Part shown: positions 8,536-17,087 of the stretch, in pieces
Layout of the letters: every line of letters begins with the position of its first letter
Numbering within the stretch: position 1 is the stretch's first letter
Assembly (NCBI RefSeq): GCF_020177375.1
Contig: NZ_JAIWHV010000001.1
Coordinates: forward strand, 434,001 to 498,000
DNA length: 64,000 nucleotides
Direction: 5' to 3'
From: Saliphagus infecundisoli
GTDB taxonomy: Archaea > Halobacteriota > Halobacteria > Halobacteriales > Natrialbaceae
The notes under the pieces: generated by a model
What the model was told of the DNA's origin: nothing
Seen by the model: the letters and a program-made list of their open reading frames with translations, nothing else
The model's database searches: none
Position numbers and translations under genes: made by a program

Positions 8536-9690
8536 CTACTGGAAGGAGAACTTCTCGGCCGCGGTCGCCATGTCCTTGTCGCCCCGTCCCGAGAGGTTGA
8601 CGAGGATCGTGTCGTGGGCTCCTTCCTCGGCGAGTTCGATCGCCCGCGCGACCGCGTGGCTCGACTCCAGTGCCGGGATGATCCCCTCGGTCTCGGCCAG
8701 TTCCCGGAACGCCGCCAGCGCCGCCTCGTCGGTGACTCCGGTGTACTCACACCGCCCGACGGCCCGGAACATCGCGTGCTCGGGGCCGACGCCCGGGTAG
8801 TCCAGTCCCGCCGACACCGAGTGGACCTCGACGTCGTCGTCGATGACCCGGGTTCGCATCCCGTGGATCGTGCCGTCCTCGCCCCGCGCGAGGGGCGCGG
8901 CGTGGCGATCCGACTCGCTTCCCTCGCCGCCGCCCTCGGCGCCGTAGAAGTCGACGGGATCGTCCCGGAAGGCGTGAAAGAGGCCGATGGCGTTCGAGCC
9001 GCCGCCGACGCAGGCCACGGCGGCGTCGGGCAATTCACCTACTCGCTCGCGGAACTGTTCTCTGGCCTCCCGGCCGATCACGCTCTGGAAGTCCCGGACC
9101 ATCCGCGGGAACGGGTCGGGGCCGACGACGCTGCCCACGAGGTAGTGAGTGGAGTCGACGTTCTCGGCGAAGTCCTCCAGGGCGGCGTCGACCGCATCCG
9201 CGAGCCCCGCGCCCCCGCGAGTGACCTCGGTTACGTCCGCGCCCATCAGGCGCATCCGGAAGACGTTCATCTCCTGGCGGGCGACGTCCTTCTCGCCCAT
9301 GTAGATCTCCGTCTCCAGGCCCAGCAGGGCGCCGACCATCGCGGTCGCGACCCCGTGCTGGCCGGCGCCGGTTTCGGCGATCAGGCGCTCTCGGCCCGCC
9401 CGTTTGGCGAGCAGCGCCTGGCCCAGGCAGTTGTTGATCTTGTGGGCGCCGCCGTGGAGGAGGTCCTCGCGCTTGAGGTAGATCTCCGCTCCGTAGCGCT
9501 CGCTCAGGTTCGCCGCGTGGTACAGCGGGGTCGGTCGGCCCGCGAAGTCCTCCAAGTATCCCCTGAGTTCGGTCTGGAACGCCTCGCTGTCGCCGACCTC
9601 GTCGTAGGCGGCCGCGAGCGTCGCGAGCGGTTCGAAAAGTGGCTCGGGAACGTGTCGGCCGCCGTAACCCTCGAACTCTCCCTCGGACAT
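8536..9690 (-). CDS. trpB: Tryptophan synthase beta subunit
   Basis: Encodes 384 residues from the ATG at 9690; a frame-consistent start at 9717 would add nine residues. TrpB condenses indole with serine using PLP. Motifs include [25 protein letters not shown] with the PLP lysine Lys84, [11 protein letters not shown], the phosphate-binding GGGSNAIG, the insertion domain EGGG, and the C-terminal [12 protein letters not shown]. The sequence fits the TrpB1 class that normally pairs with TrpA. No trpA, trpC or other trp gene is in this window. The VOC gene upstream, 38 bases away, shows no link to tryptophan synthesis. Confidence 0.95.
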   Translation of the reverse strand: MSEGEFEGYGGRHVPEPLFEPLATLAAAYDEVGDSEAFQTELRGYLEDFAGRPTPLYHAANLSERYGAEIYLKREDLLHGGAHKINNCLGQALLAKRAGRERLIAETGAGQHGVATAMVGALLGLETEIYMGEKDVARQEMNVFRMRLMGADVTEVTRGGAGLADAVDAALEDFAENVDSTHYLVGSVVGPDPFPRMVRDFQSVIGREAREQFRERVGELPDAAVACVGGGSNAIGLFHAFRDDPVDFYGAEGGGEGSESDRHAAPLARGEDGTIHGMRTRVIDDDVEVHSVSAGLDYPGVGPEHAMFRAVGRCEYTGVTDEAALAAFRELAETEGIIPALESSHAVARAIELAEEGAHDTILVNLSGRGDKDMATAAEKFSFQ

Positions 9691-9728
9691 GCCCGGAGAA
9701 GGGGAGCCGACCGTCATAAATCCGCCCG

Positions 9729-10094
9729 CTACTCCTCGATCAACTCGACGACGTAGCCGTCGGGATCGGCGACGAACGCGACCCGAACGTCTCCGAACTC
9801 CGTGGGCTCTTCCTTTAGCTCCCCGCCGTAGTCGGCGACGAGTCGATCGACGGCGTCGTCGATATCGTCGACGGCGATCGCGGTGTGATCGAACCCCTCC
9901 TTCGGGCTCGGGCCCGCGGAGACCCCCTCGCCGTACTTGAACTGGATCTCGGTGTCGCTCTCGCCGGCCAGGAAGTAGTTCGTGACGCCGTTTCGCTCGA
10001 ACTCCCGGCTGCGCTCCAAGCCCAGACCCTCGGTGTAGAACGCTTTCATCGCCTCGACGTCGTCGACCCGGATCGCCGCGTGCAGGACGTCCAT
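9729..10094 (-). CDS. VOC (glyoxalase/dioxygenase fold) protein
   Basis: Encodes 121 residues, one VOC unit made of two beta-alpha-beta-beta-beta modules. Motifs are [22 protein letters not shown] at the start and [18 protein letters not shown], then [15 protein letters not shown]. Metal ligands consistent with a lactoylglutathione-lyase-like site are His5, Glu49, His70 and Glu118 (approximate numbering). The substrate is unknown. Haloarchaea lack glutathione, so any glyoxalase role would use another thiol. The gene lies just upstream of trpB on the same strand and just downstream of the DUF7344 gene. Confidence 0.88.
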   Translation of the reverse strand: MDVLHAAIRVDDVEAMKAFYTEGLGLERSREFERNGVTNYFLAGESDTEIQFKYGEGVSAGPSPKEGFDHTAIAVDDIDDAVDRLVADYGGELKEEPTEFGDVRVAFVADPDGYVVELIEE

Positions 10095-10131
10095 GCGGGC
10101 CGCTCGCCCGGGGCTCTCAAAAGCCTGCCGG

Positions 10132-10491
10132 CTACGAACGCTCCTTGTACCGGGCGTGCTCCAGCCACTCCTCGATCGAGGGCTGGCGCCAGTAACGCAC
10201 CGTCCCGGATCTCGCGTCGTGTTCGATCACGCCTGCATCGGCCAGTTTCGGGAGGTGGACGTGTTCGAGCGCGGCCCGGACCGACGCCCGCCCCGGCTCG
10301 CCCGGACCGTCCTCGAGACGGGAGACGTGTTCGACGAGGTCGTCTACGGTCGCGACGCCGTCGCGGGCCTCCGAGAGGTAGTACAGCGCGTACCGCCGCT
10401 GGCGGTCGGCGAGCAGATCGAAGACGAGATCGAGCGACGGCGCCTCCCGCACGAGGCGCGCGGTCGATCGCTCGGTCTCACGCATCCACAC
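10132..10491 (-). CDS. DUF7344 winged-helix regulator
   Basis: Encodes 119 residues from a GTG at 10491, or 117 from the ATG at 10485. The pattern DLVFDLLADRQRRYALYYLSE, DDLVEHVSRLE, then RASVRAALEHVHLPKLADAGVIEHD is typical of the large haloarchaeal HTH family now called DUF7344. It is a small cytoplasmic DNA-binding protein, targets unknown. Its C terminus carries WRQPSIEEWLEHARYKE. It has its own upstream region of about 254 bases that separates it from ndk. Confidence 0.85.
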   Translation of the reverse strand: MWMRETERSTARLVREAPSLDLVFDLLADRQRRYALYYLSEARDGVATVDDLVEHVSRLEDGPGEPGRASVRAALEHVHLPKLADAGVIEHDARSGTVRYWRQPSIEEWLEHARYKERS

Positions 10492-10745
10492 ACCACCTAC
10501 CGTGAGTTACCATTCGTGACCACCGATGCGGGCTACTCCCCCATCGACATTAGTTGTTGTGTCCCTCCAACATACAATATGTCCGGTCGGCGCCAGGAGT
10601 CGACGGAGGCCGATCGGCCGGCGAACCGGCGACAGCTCTCACGAGACAGTCCTTCTCGCTCCCGAGAATCGAGTAATACAACCGACCGGTCCGGGAACCG
10701 ACCGGACGACGGCGCCCTCCGGCCGCGAGGCTCAGTGCAAGCTCG

Positions 10746-11210
10746 TTACTCGTAGAGCCACTCGGCGTCGTGGGCGTCGTACTCCGTCAGTTCGTCCTCG
10801 TCAAAGTGGAGTCCGATCTCCCGCTCGTTGGCGCCCTCGTCGGCGTGGTCGGCGGCGTGGACGACGTTCCGGCCGAGGTCTAACGCGTAGTCGCCCCGGA
10901 TCGTGCCGGGGTCAGCCTCCGCGGGATCGGTGTCGCCGATCATCCGGCGGACCTGCCGGGTCGCGTCCTGGCCCTCCCAGACCATCGGGACGACGGGACC
11001 GGAGGTGATGAACTCGACGAGGTCGTCGTAGAACGGCTTGTCCTCGTGTTCGCCGTAGTGCTCTTCGGCGCGCTCGCGGGGCATCGTCTCGACTTTGATC
11101 CCGACGAGTTTCAGACCACGCTCCTCGAGCCGGGAGATCACGTCGCCGACGAGCCCGCGCGCGAACGCGTCGGGCTTGACCATCACGAACGTGCGCTCGT
11201 GGTCGCTCAC
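10746..11210 (-). CDS. ndk: Nucleoside diphosphate kinase
   Basis: Encodes 154 residues from a GTG at 11210. The enzyme moves the gamma phosphate between NTPs and NDPs through a phosphohistidine. Visible are FVMVKPDAFARGL, the Kpn-loop region, and the active-site His118 in GRNVVHAAD, where most family members have NVVHASD. The GTG overlaps the stop of L24e by four bases (GTGA), showing translational coupling as the last gene of the L7Ae-S28e-L24e-Ndk operon. The C terminus ends ...AEWLYE, as is usual for Ndk. Confidence 0.95.
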   Translation of the reverse strand: MSDHERTFVMVKPDAFARGLVGDVISRLEERGLKLVGIKVETMPRERAEEHYGEHEDKPFYDDLVEFITSGPVVPMVWEGQDATRQVRRMIGDTDPAEADPGTIRGDYALDLGRNVVHAADHADEGANEREIGLHFDEDELTEYDAHDAEWLYE

Positions 11211-11584
11211 TGGTCTCCGTCCTCCTGGGCGTCGATCCCGTCTGCGTCCTCGCCGCCGTCGCCCTCCTCGCTCTCGTCGTCCTCGTGGACCTCGTCCTGG
11301 GGCTCGGTCTCGGCTTCGACCCGGTCGCTGGTCGCCGTCTCGCCGTCGTCGTCGAACTCGCTTTCCTCGGCACGGTCCGGGTCGGTCGCGGCGTCGGCGG
11401 GGCCTTTCCCGCGACGGCCCTCCTCGGTCCACTCGAGGTCTCTGGGCTCGCGGCCGAGCTTGTAGTTCTTCTCGGCTTTCGAGTCGACGAAGTGGAGGAT
11501 CGAGCCGTCGGTTTGGACGTACATGATGCCCGTGCCGGGCTCGATCTCCTCGCCGGTGTAGTCGCAGGTGCGGTGTTCGACCAT
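11207..11584 (-). CDS. rpl24e: Ribosomal protein L24e with long acidic C-terminal extension
   Basis: Encodes 125 residues. Residues 1-57 are a normal L24e: CDYTGEEIEPGTGIMYVQTDG and HFVDSKAEKNYKLGREPRDLEWT. The ribosomal zinc ribbon appears incomplete, with only Cys7 visible. Residues 58-125 are a low-complexity tail rich in Asp and Glu that other archaeal L24e proteins of about 60-70 residues lack. The stop codon overlaps the GTG of ndk, so the tail is in frame and not a run-on. It is the third gene of the ribosomal operon. Confidence 0.92.
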   Translation of the reverse strand: MVEHRTCDYTGEEIEPGTGIMYVQTDGSILHFVDSKAEKNYKLGREPRDLEWTEEGRRGKGPADAATDPDRAEESEFDDDGETATSDRVEAETEPQDEVHEDDESEEGDGGEDADGIDAQEDGDQ

Positions 11585-11585
11585 C

Positions 11586-11810
11586 CTACTGGCCCCCGAT
11601 GGAGTCGGCCTCGCGGGCGGTCTCTCGGAGCTGGACGATGTCGCCCTCGCGGACCGGCCCGAGGCAGTTCCGGGTGATGATTCGACCCTGGTTCTCTCCC
11701 TCCTGGATCCGGCACTTGACCTGCATCGCCTCGCCGTGCATGCCGGTCTTGCCGACGATCTCGATGACCTCGGCCGGCGTGGATCCGCTTTCGCCCTCTT
11801 CAGCGCTCAT
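11586..11810 (-). CDS. rps28e: Ribosomal protein S28e
   Basis: Encodes 74 residues, the family length. Motifs are [22 protein letters not shown] and the conserved [27 protein letters not shown], an OB-like fold that sits on the small-subunit platform. It follows rpl7ae by 11 bases and precedes rpl24e by one base between stop and next start, so the genes form one tightly packed operon. Confidence 0.97.
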   Translation of the reverse strand: MSAEEGESGSTPAEVIEIVGKTGMHGEAMQVKCRIQEGENQGRIITRNCLGPVREGDIVQLRETAREADSIGGQ

Positions 11811-11821
11811 CTCAATTCACC

Positions 11822-12184
11822 TCAGTCGAGGTCCTCGAGTTTGCTTGCGATCTCGGAGACGTCGTCGTCGGCCTCGCCGGGATCGACGATGGCCGCCGCG
11901 GCCGAGCCGACCTCGAGGCCGGCGGCGTGGCCGACGTCGTCCTGGGTCTCGACGAAGACGACCTCGATCCCCTTCTCCTCTGCGAGTTCGGGAAGGTGCA
12001 TGACAATCTCCTCGGGGGAGACGTCTTCCGCGACGTAGACGAGGTCGGCGTTGCCTCGCTCGATCGCTTTGGTCGTTTCGTTCGTTCCTTTCTTGACCGT
12101 TCCTGTGTCCCGGGCGACCTCGAGGGCCTCTAAGGCGTCCTCGGCGAGGTCGGCCGGCACGTCGGTGGTTACGTAGACTGGCAT
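11822..12184 (-). CDS. rpl7ae: Ribosomal protein L7Ae
   Basis: Encodes 120 residues from the ATG at 12184; a frame-consistent ATG at 12193 is less likely because a strong Shine-Dalgarno (GGAGGTGA) lies between them, seven to eight bases before 12184. L7Ae binds kink-turns in 23S rRNA and in box C/D and H/ACA guide RNAs, and it is a subunit of RNase P in archaea. Motifs: [46 protein letters not shown]. It is the first gene of the operon with S28e, L24e and Ndk and has a leader over 100 bases long. Confidence 0.97.
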   Translation of the reverse strand: MPVYVTTDVPADLAEDALEALEVARDTGTVKKGTNETTKAIERGNADLVYVAEDVSPEEIVMHLPELAEEKGIEVVFVETQDDVGHAAGLEVGSAAAAIVDPGEADDDVSEIASKLEDLD

Positions 12185-12300
12185 TGTGGTCACCTCCCGC
12201 GCGTGGGCTCGCGCTCCCCTGCCGTCCGGGCGCGTCCCGGGCCGGGGTACCGGCGGAGTTCCTGTAGGGCTAGGAGCATCATCAACCCCGCGCAGGCTGT
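12185..12300 (-). promoter_or_regulatory. Long GC-rich 5' leader of the L7Ae operon
   Basis: If transcription starts about 25 bases past the TATA box at 12323-12329, the L7Ae mRNA has a leader of roughly 115 bases. It contains a perfect GCCGG/CCGGC hairpin (around 12241-12254), further G-C inverted repeats, a C-box-like TTGATGATG and a full Shine-Dalgarno. Most haloarchaeal mRNAs are leaderless, so this length is unusual. L7Ae is known to repress its own mRNA through kink-turns in some archaea; here that is an inference, and no D-box partner (CTGA) was found. Confidence 0.4.
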
Positions 12301-12321
12301 ACGACCACGTAGCGTATCACC

Positions 12322-12330
12322 CTTTAAAAG
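12322..12330 (-). promoter_or_regulatory. TATA box of the ribosomal L7Ae operon
   Basis: The minus strand reads CTTTTAAAG, a good haloarchaeal TATA box and almost palindromic, so it could also act toward tmcA. It lies about 140 bases before the L7Ae ATG. Confidence 0.55.
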
Positions 12331-12470
12331 CGTGTTCAAACGGACGAGGGGGTGAGAGCCCCCCGCACGCCCGTTTCGTTCACGATCCGTCCCTTTTTCG
12401 CCCCGATCCGTCCCGTTGGGTCCCGAGGAAAACCGAGGAGGCTTTTCGCCCGCGCCGACAACTGGACGGT

Positions 12471-14711
12471 ATGGACGTCGAACGTGCCGCCCTCGCCCTC
12501 TCGGCGGAAGCCCGGGAGGTAACCGAGCGGCGGCTGCTCGTGCTCGCAGGCGACCGCGAGCGGGGGTACGACGCCCTCGAAACCGTCCTCGAGGCGCTCC
12601 CGGTCGGGATCGGCGAGACGACGCTCGTCGGTCCCGACGACCGGCTCCGGTGTGAGCACCTCAAAACGGCCGAAAGCGGCCGGCTTCTGGGGGCGACCCG
12701 GTCGGTCGTTGCCGTCGACGCCCACGCGACGCTCCGGCCGAACGCCCTGGGTAGCGTCGTCGGGGCAGTCGACGGCGGCGGCCTGTTGATCCTGCTTGCG
12801 CCCGCCCTCGAGGGCTGGCCCGACCGCCGGGACGGGTTCGACGAGTCGCTCGCGGTTCCGCCGTTCGGCCTCGAGGACGTGTCGGGTCGGTTTCGCGAGC
12901 GCCTCGTCTCGACCCTGGGGGCCCACCGCGGGGTCGCGATCGCCGACGTCGATCGCGACCGGCTCCTCCGGGACGGCCTGACCCATCCGACCCCGCGGCT
13001 TCCCGACGAGGGCTTCGAGCTCCCCGACGATCACCTGTTTCCGACGGCGGCCTACGACGCCTGCCTGACGGGGGATCAGGCCGACGCGCTCGCGGCGTTC
13101 GAATCCCTCGTCGAGCCGGAGCCGAGGGCGGTCGTCTGCGAGGCCGACCGCGGCCGCGGGAAGTCGAGCGCTCTCGGGCTCGCCGCCGCCTGCTTCGCCG
13201 CCCGCGGCGAGGACGTTCTCGTGACCGCGCCGGCGTTCCGGAACGCCCGCGAACTGTTCGATCGGGCCGAGGAGTTCCTCACGGAACTCGACTCGACGAC
13301 CGAGCGCCCCGAGCCGGGCCAGGTCGACGCGGGCGACGGCTCCGTCGAGTTCCGCCCCCCCGAGGAGGTGGTCGAGGCGGCCGGGGCGGGCGAGCCCGAC
13401 CTCACCTTCGTCGACGAGGCCGCCGCCGTCCCGGTCCGACGGCTCACCGACCTGCTCGCGGCCGACCGGCTCGCGTTCGCGACGACGGTCCACGGCTACG
13501 AGGGCGCGGGCCGGGGGTTCTCGGTTCGCTTCATGGACCGGCTCGCCGAGAGCCGCCACGACGTCCGGGAACTCGCCCTGGCCGAGCCGATCCGGTACGC
13601 CGCGGGCGACCCCGTCGAGGCCTGGGCCGGCCACGCCCTCGAGCTCGGCGCTCGCCCCGCGGTCGGCCAGGTCGTCGCCGACGCGACCCCCGAGACCGCG
13701 AGCTACCGCCGGCTCGACCCGGACGAACTCGCGACCGACGAGACCCTCCTCGGGGAGGCGTTCGGCCTGCTCGTCCTCGCACACTACCGGACCGAGCCCG
13801 ACGACCTGGCCAGAGTGCTCGACGCGCCGAACCTCCACGTTCGGGCGCTGACCCACGACGGTCACGTCGTGGCTGTCTGTCTGCTCGCCCGCGAGGGCGG
13901 GCTCTCCGCCGAGTGGCGCGCGGGGATGTACGAGGGCGAGCGCATTCGAGGAAACATGATCCCGGACGTGCTCACGAGCCAGCTCAGAGACGAGGAGGCG
14001 GGCCGGCTCCGGGGGCTGCGCGTGATGCGGATCGCGACCCACCACGCCGCCCGCTCGAGGGGCCTCGGCTCGCTGCTTCTCCGCCGGGTCCGCGAGGAGT
14101 TCGGGGACGCCGACTGGCTCGGAACCGGCTTCGGCGCGACCCCCGAGTTGGTTTCCTTCTGGGACGAGAACGGCTACGGCGCGGTCCACTGTTCGACGAC
14201 CAGAAACGACGCCAGCGGCGAGTACTCGACGATCATGCTCGCGCCGACGAGCGAGGCCGGCCGAGAGCTCGCCGACCGCCACGGAGCCCGCTTCGCCCGG
14301 CGCTTTCCGGCGATCGCCTCCGACTCGCTGTCGGATCTCGACCCCGACGTCGCCCGCGGTCTACTCGAGAGCATCGACATCGATCCGCCCGCCCTCTCGC
14401 TTTCCGACGGCGAGTGGCGGATCGTCGCCGGCAGCGCCTACGGTCCCGGCCTCTTCGACGTCGACCCCGGCCCCTTTCGGACGCTGGTCGTCCGCTACTT
14501 TCTCGACGGGCGGGAACTGGGGCTCTCCGCGCGCGAACGACGCCTGCTCGTCGCCCGCGTCCTCGAGGCCCGCGAGTGGGCCGCCGCCGCCGACCTCCTG
14601 GGGTATCACTCGACGGGCCAGTGTATGCGGGCGCTCGGCGACGCGCTCTGCCCGCTGGTCGATGCCTACGGCGGCGAGGCCGCCCTCGCGGTCAGGGACC
14701 GCTTCGAGTGA
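12471..14711 (+). CDS. tmcA: tRNA(Met) cytidine acetyltransferase TmcA
   Basis: Encodes 746 residues. TmcA uses ATP and acetyl-CoA to make N4-acetylcytidine, in bacteria at the tRNA(Met) wobble position and in archaea possibly at more RNA sites. Residues 1-200 match the N-terminal DUF1726 region. An RNA-helicase-like module carries GRGKSS (228-233, Walker A) and FVDEAAAVP (Walker B). A GNAT domain follows with MRIATHHAARSRGLGSLLL (acetyl-CoA loop) and a C-terminal tRNA-binding helical domain. The ATG at 12471 is about 27 bases after a CTTTTC element. The gene is divergent from the L7Ae operon. Confidence 0.93.
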   Translation: MDVERAALALSAEAREVTERRLLVLAGDRERGYDALETVLEALPVGIGETTLVGPDDRLRCEHLKTAESGRLLGATRSVVAVDAHATLRPNALGSVVGAVDGGGLLILLAPALEGWPDRRDGFDESLAVPPFGLEDVSGRFRERLVSTLGAHRGVAIADVDRDRLLRDGLTHPTPRLPDEGFELPDDHLFPTAAYDACLTGDQADALAAFESLVEPEPRAVVCEADRGRGKSSALGLAAACFAARGEDVLVTAPAFRNARELFDRAEEFLTELDSTTERPEPGQVDAGDGSVEFRPPEEVVEAAGAGEPDLTFVDEAAAVPVRRLTDLLAADRLAFATTVHGYEGAGRGFSVRFMDRLAESRHDVRELALAEPIRYAAGDPVEAWAGHALELGARPAVGQVVADATPETASYRRLDPDELATDETLLGEAFGLLVLAHYRTEPDDLARVLDAPNLHVRALTHDGHVVAVCLLAREGGLSAEWRAGMYEGERIRGNMIPDVLTSQLRDEEAGRLRGLRVMRIATHHAARSRGLGSLLLRRVREEFGDADWLGTGFGATPELVSFWDENGYGAVHCSTTRNDASGEYSTIMLAPTSEAGRELADRHGARFARRFPAIASDSLSDLDPDVARGLLESIDIDPPALSLSDGEWRIVAGSAYGPGLFDVDPGPFRTLVVRYFLDGRELGLSARERRLLVARVLEAREWAAAADLLGYHSTGQCMRALGDALCPLVDAYGGEAALAVRDRFE

Positions 14712-14719
14712 AGGCTTGG

Positions 14720-14741
14720 CCCTGCAACCAGGGGTTCTTTT
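14720..14741 (+). terminator. Hairpin plus T-rich stretch after tmcA
   Basis: CCCTG, loop CAAC, CAGGG forms a perfect five-pair stem starting nine bases after the tmcA stop and is followed by GTTCTTTT. Haloarchaeal termination mainly needs the T-rich run; the hairpin may add to it. The same T-run could serve as a weak TATA for the next gene at 14766. Confidence 0.4.
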
Positions 14742-14765
14742 CGGGGCCGCCCCCGAGTGAGGGGT

Positions 14766-15164
14766 ATGGGAGACACCGAGGACGACCTCGAGCTCGACCG
14801 CGACGTCGGAGAGGCGACGATCGTCTACGAGACCCCCGAGGGGGAGGTAGACGACTGGACCGTGCCGAACGAACACATCGCGTACTTCCAGGACCACTGG
14901 ATCATCAAGACCGGCGAGGACGAGGAGGGCCGGGACCTGGTTCGGCGGATCCCCGCCGAGCGGGTCTACCACGTCGAGCGGACCGTAGAGGAGTTCAAAG
15001 AGGAGGTCAAGACGATCCGCGACCAGGTCCAGTCGTTTGCCTCCGAGCTCAGGACGAAGATCCCGGGGGGCGGCGAGAGCGGGCGTGGCGGGGGCCGAGA
15101 GGACGGGAGCGCGGTCGATCCGATCGACATCGACATCGACGACGGCGGCGACGAGAACGACTAG
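14766..15164 (+). CDS. Acidic haloarchaeal protein of unknown function
   Basis: Encodes 132 residues from the ATG at 14766. A frame-consistent GTG at 14757 would add three residues. Residues 1-75 look like a compact folded domain (GEATIVYETPEGEVDDWTV, HIAYFQDHWIIKTG, VRRIPAERVYHVERTV). Residues 76-100 are a charged helix and the last 30 residues are a Gly-rich then Asp-rich disordered tail. No membrane segment or catalytic motif is seen. It is followed after 75 bases by the phosphatase-fold gene on the same strand. I do not recognise the family. Confidence 0.75.
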   Translation: MGDTEDDLELDRDVGEATIVYETPEGEVDDWTVPNEHIAYFQDHWIIKTGEDEEGRDLVRRIPAERVYHVERTVEEFKEEVKTIRDQVQSFASELRTKIPGGGESGRGGGREDGSAVDPIDIDIDDGGDEND

Positions 15165-15239
15165 GGGCCGGCGGCCGCCCTCACCGAAAACAGTGTCCGG
15201 AAACGAACCTTCTTGTATCCGGTCGGACTACCGGGCTCC

Positions 15240-16583
15240 ATGGGTCTGTTCGACCGATTGCGGGGCGACGGCGATCCCCGGGTCGCGTTCATCGGAATCG
15301 ACGGCGTGCCGTACAGTCTACTCTCCGACCATCCCGAGGAGTTCCCCAACATGGCCGCGATCGCCGGCGACGGCTCGGCCGGCGAGATATCCAGCATCGT
15401 GCCGCCGGAATCGAGCGCCTGCTGGCCCTCGCTTACCACCGGCGTGAACCCCGGCGAGACCGGCGTCTACGGCTTCCAGGACCGCGAGTCAGGAACCTAC
15501 GACACGTACGTCCCGATGGGCCGGGACGTCCAGGCGACCCGCGTCTGGGACCGGGTCACGCAGGCCGGTCGGAAGGCGACCGTGATGAACGTTCCCGTCA
15601 CCTTCCCCCCACAGCGCGACGTCCAGCGAATGGTCTCCGGGTTCCTCTCGCCGGACCTCGAGAAGGCGGCCTATCCCGACGACGTCCGCGATACCTTGGA
15701 GGGGATGGACTACCGGATCGACGTCAACCCGAAACTCGGCCACGACGCGGACAAGTCCGAGTTCATTCAGGACGCCCGCGAGACGGTCCAGGCCCGATAC
15801 AACGCCTTCCGGAACTACATCGAGGCCGACGACTGGGACCTCTTTTTCGGCGTCTTCATGACGACCGACCGGGTCAACCACTTCCTGTTCAAGGACTACG
15901 AGCGCGACGGCGAGTACAAGGAGGAGTTCATGGAGTTCTACCGGACCGTCGACGACTACCTCGGCCGGATCCGGGAGGCCCTCCCCGAGGACGTCACCCT
16001 CGTCGTCGCCTCCGACCACGGCTTTACGAGCCTCGACTACGAGGTCCACTTCAACGCCTGGCTCGCCGAACAGGGCTGGCTCTCCTTTTCGACCGACGAG
16101 CCCGAGGAGCTCGGCGACATCGCCGACGACACCCGGGCGTACTCCTTCATCCCCGGTCGGTTCTACATCAACCTGGAGGGCCGCGAGCCCCGCGGATCGG
16201 TCCCCGAGGAGGAGTACGACGCGGTCCGGGACGAACTCGCGGGGATGCTGGAGGACCTGGAGGGTCCCGACGGCCGGAACGTGGTCGATCGGGTCGTCGA
16301 GAAGGAAGACGCCTTCCGGGGCGACCACGACGAGATCGCCCCCGACCTGGTCGCGATCCCGGCCAACGGGTTCGACTTCAAAGCCGGCTTCAAGGGCGAC
16401 GTGGACGTGTTCGCGACCGGCCCCCGAAACGGGATGCACAGCTTCGACGACACCTCGCTGTACGTCGACGAGCCCGGCGTCTCGACCGACGGCGCCGACC
16501 TCTTCGACATCGCGCCGACGATCCTCGACCTGATGGACGTCGAGTACAGTCGCGGCGAGTTCGACGGCGCGAGCCTGCTGTAG
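15240..16583 (+). CDS. Alkaline-phosphatase-superfamily phosphodiesterase/nucleotide pyrophosphatase
   Basis: Encodes 447 residues. The fold is shown by VAFIGIDGVPYSLL (metal-binding Asp near residue 19), PPESSACWPSLTTGVNPGETGVYGF (nucleophile Ser/Thr region near residues 61-72), FMTTDRVNHF (Asp and His ligands) and VASDHGF (Asp-His pair), then a final metal His in NGMHSFDD. These are the ligands of the two-zinc type I phosphodiesterase family. The substrate is unknown; relatives act on nucleotides, phospholipids or glycan phosphates. No signal peptide is visible, so it is probably cytoplasmic. The ATG at 15240 gives the usual N terminus. Confidence 0.88.
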   Translation: MGLFDRLRGDGDPRVAFIGIDGVPYSLLSDHPEEFPNMAAIAGDGSAGEISSIVPPESSACWPSLTTGVNPGETGVYGFQDRESGTYDTYVPMGRDVQATRVWDRVTQAGRKATVMNVPVTFPPQRDVQRMVSGFLSPDLEKAAYPDDVRDTLEGMDYRIDVNPKLGHDADKSEFIQDARETVQARYNAFRNYIEADDWDLFFGVFMTTDRVNHFLFKDYERDGEYKEEFMEFYRTVDDYLGRIREALPEDVTLVVASDHGFTSLDYEVHFNAWLAEQGWLSFSTDEPEELGDIADDTRAYSFIPGRFYINLEGREPRGSVPEEEYDAVRDELAGMLEDLEGPDGRNVVDRVVEKEDAFRGDHDEIAPDLVAIPANGFDFKAGFKGDVDVFATGPRNGMHSFDDTSLYVDEPGVSTDGADLFDIAPTILDLMDVEYSRGEFDGASLL

Positions 16584-16624
16584 TCGATCGAGCCCGTTTT
16601 CCGGCCGGCGGAACCCGAGGAGAT

Positions 16625-17038
16625 ATGGAAGAGGTCATCCACGCACGCGGCCACGAGAACGTTTCTGCCACCCATGCGAGTACGTTCGAGGTGACGACCG
16701 ACGACTACCTCACGCCCGCGGGCGACTGCATCCTCGCCGTCGAGGCCGACCGTGCCCCCGCCGACTTCGACCCCGCGTTCGTCGCGGCCTGCCGGGATCG
16801 CGAGGCCGAGATCACCGTCACCGTCGAGGCTGGCGGACGCAGTCAGTCGGTCGTCGGCCGGGGCGACCCCGACCTCACCTTCGAGAGCGAGCGAAGCGCA
16901 GTGGGTCGGACCAGCGACTACGTCGACGACCGGACGGTCGTTCTCGAGTGCGACGCGGCGGCCGAGGGGTTCGGTCGGGAGCTCGTGGCGGCGCTCGCGG
17001 ACGGAGCGGAGGCGACGGTGACCCTCTCGGTGGAGTGA
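16625..17038 (+). CDS. DUF371 family protein
   Basis: Encodes 137 residues. The sequence fits the archaeal DUF371 family: HARGHENVSATHASTFEVTTDDYLTPAGDCILAV near the start, then a beta-rich domain ending LADGAEATVTLSVE. The function is not established. Its start lies 41 bases after the phosphatase-fold gene and 49 bases before endonuclease III, all on the plus strand, so a shared transcript is possible. Confidence 0.88.
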   Translation: MEEVIHARGHENVSATHASTFEVTTDDYLTPAGDCILAVEADRAPADFDPAFVAACRDREAEITVTVEAGGRSQSVVGRGDPDLTFESERSAVGRTSDYVDDRTVVLECDAAAEGFGRELVAALADGAEATVTLSVE

Positions 17039-17087
17039 GTTCGCCGAGTTCCCCGGTCGTTTTGGCGCCCGAATCCCTACTCCAGCT

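Noticed and set aside
10579-10755. Plus-strand frame of 58 codons after a TATA-like ACAATATG
   Set aside because: It is Arg- and Ser-rich and overlaps the end of ndk on the other strand; no domain signal.
12245-12300. Box C/D guide RNA inside the L7Ae leader
   Set aside because: A C-box-like TGATGA is present but no D box (CTGA) or C'/D' pair was found within the region.
13913-16583. Long plus-strand frame linking tmcA to the DUF371 gene
   Set aside because: It is the out-of-frame shadow of tmcA and the phosphatase-fold gene; only the part from 16625 is real.
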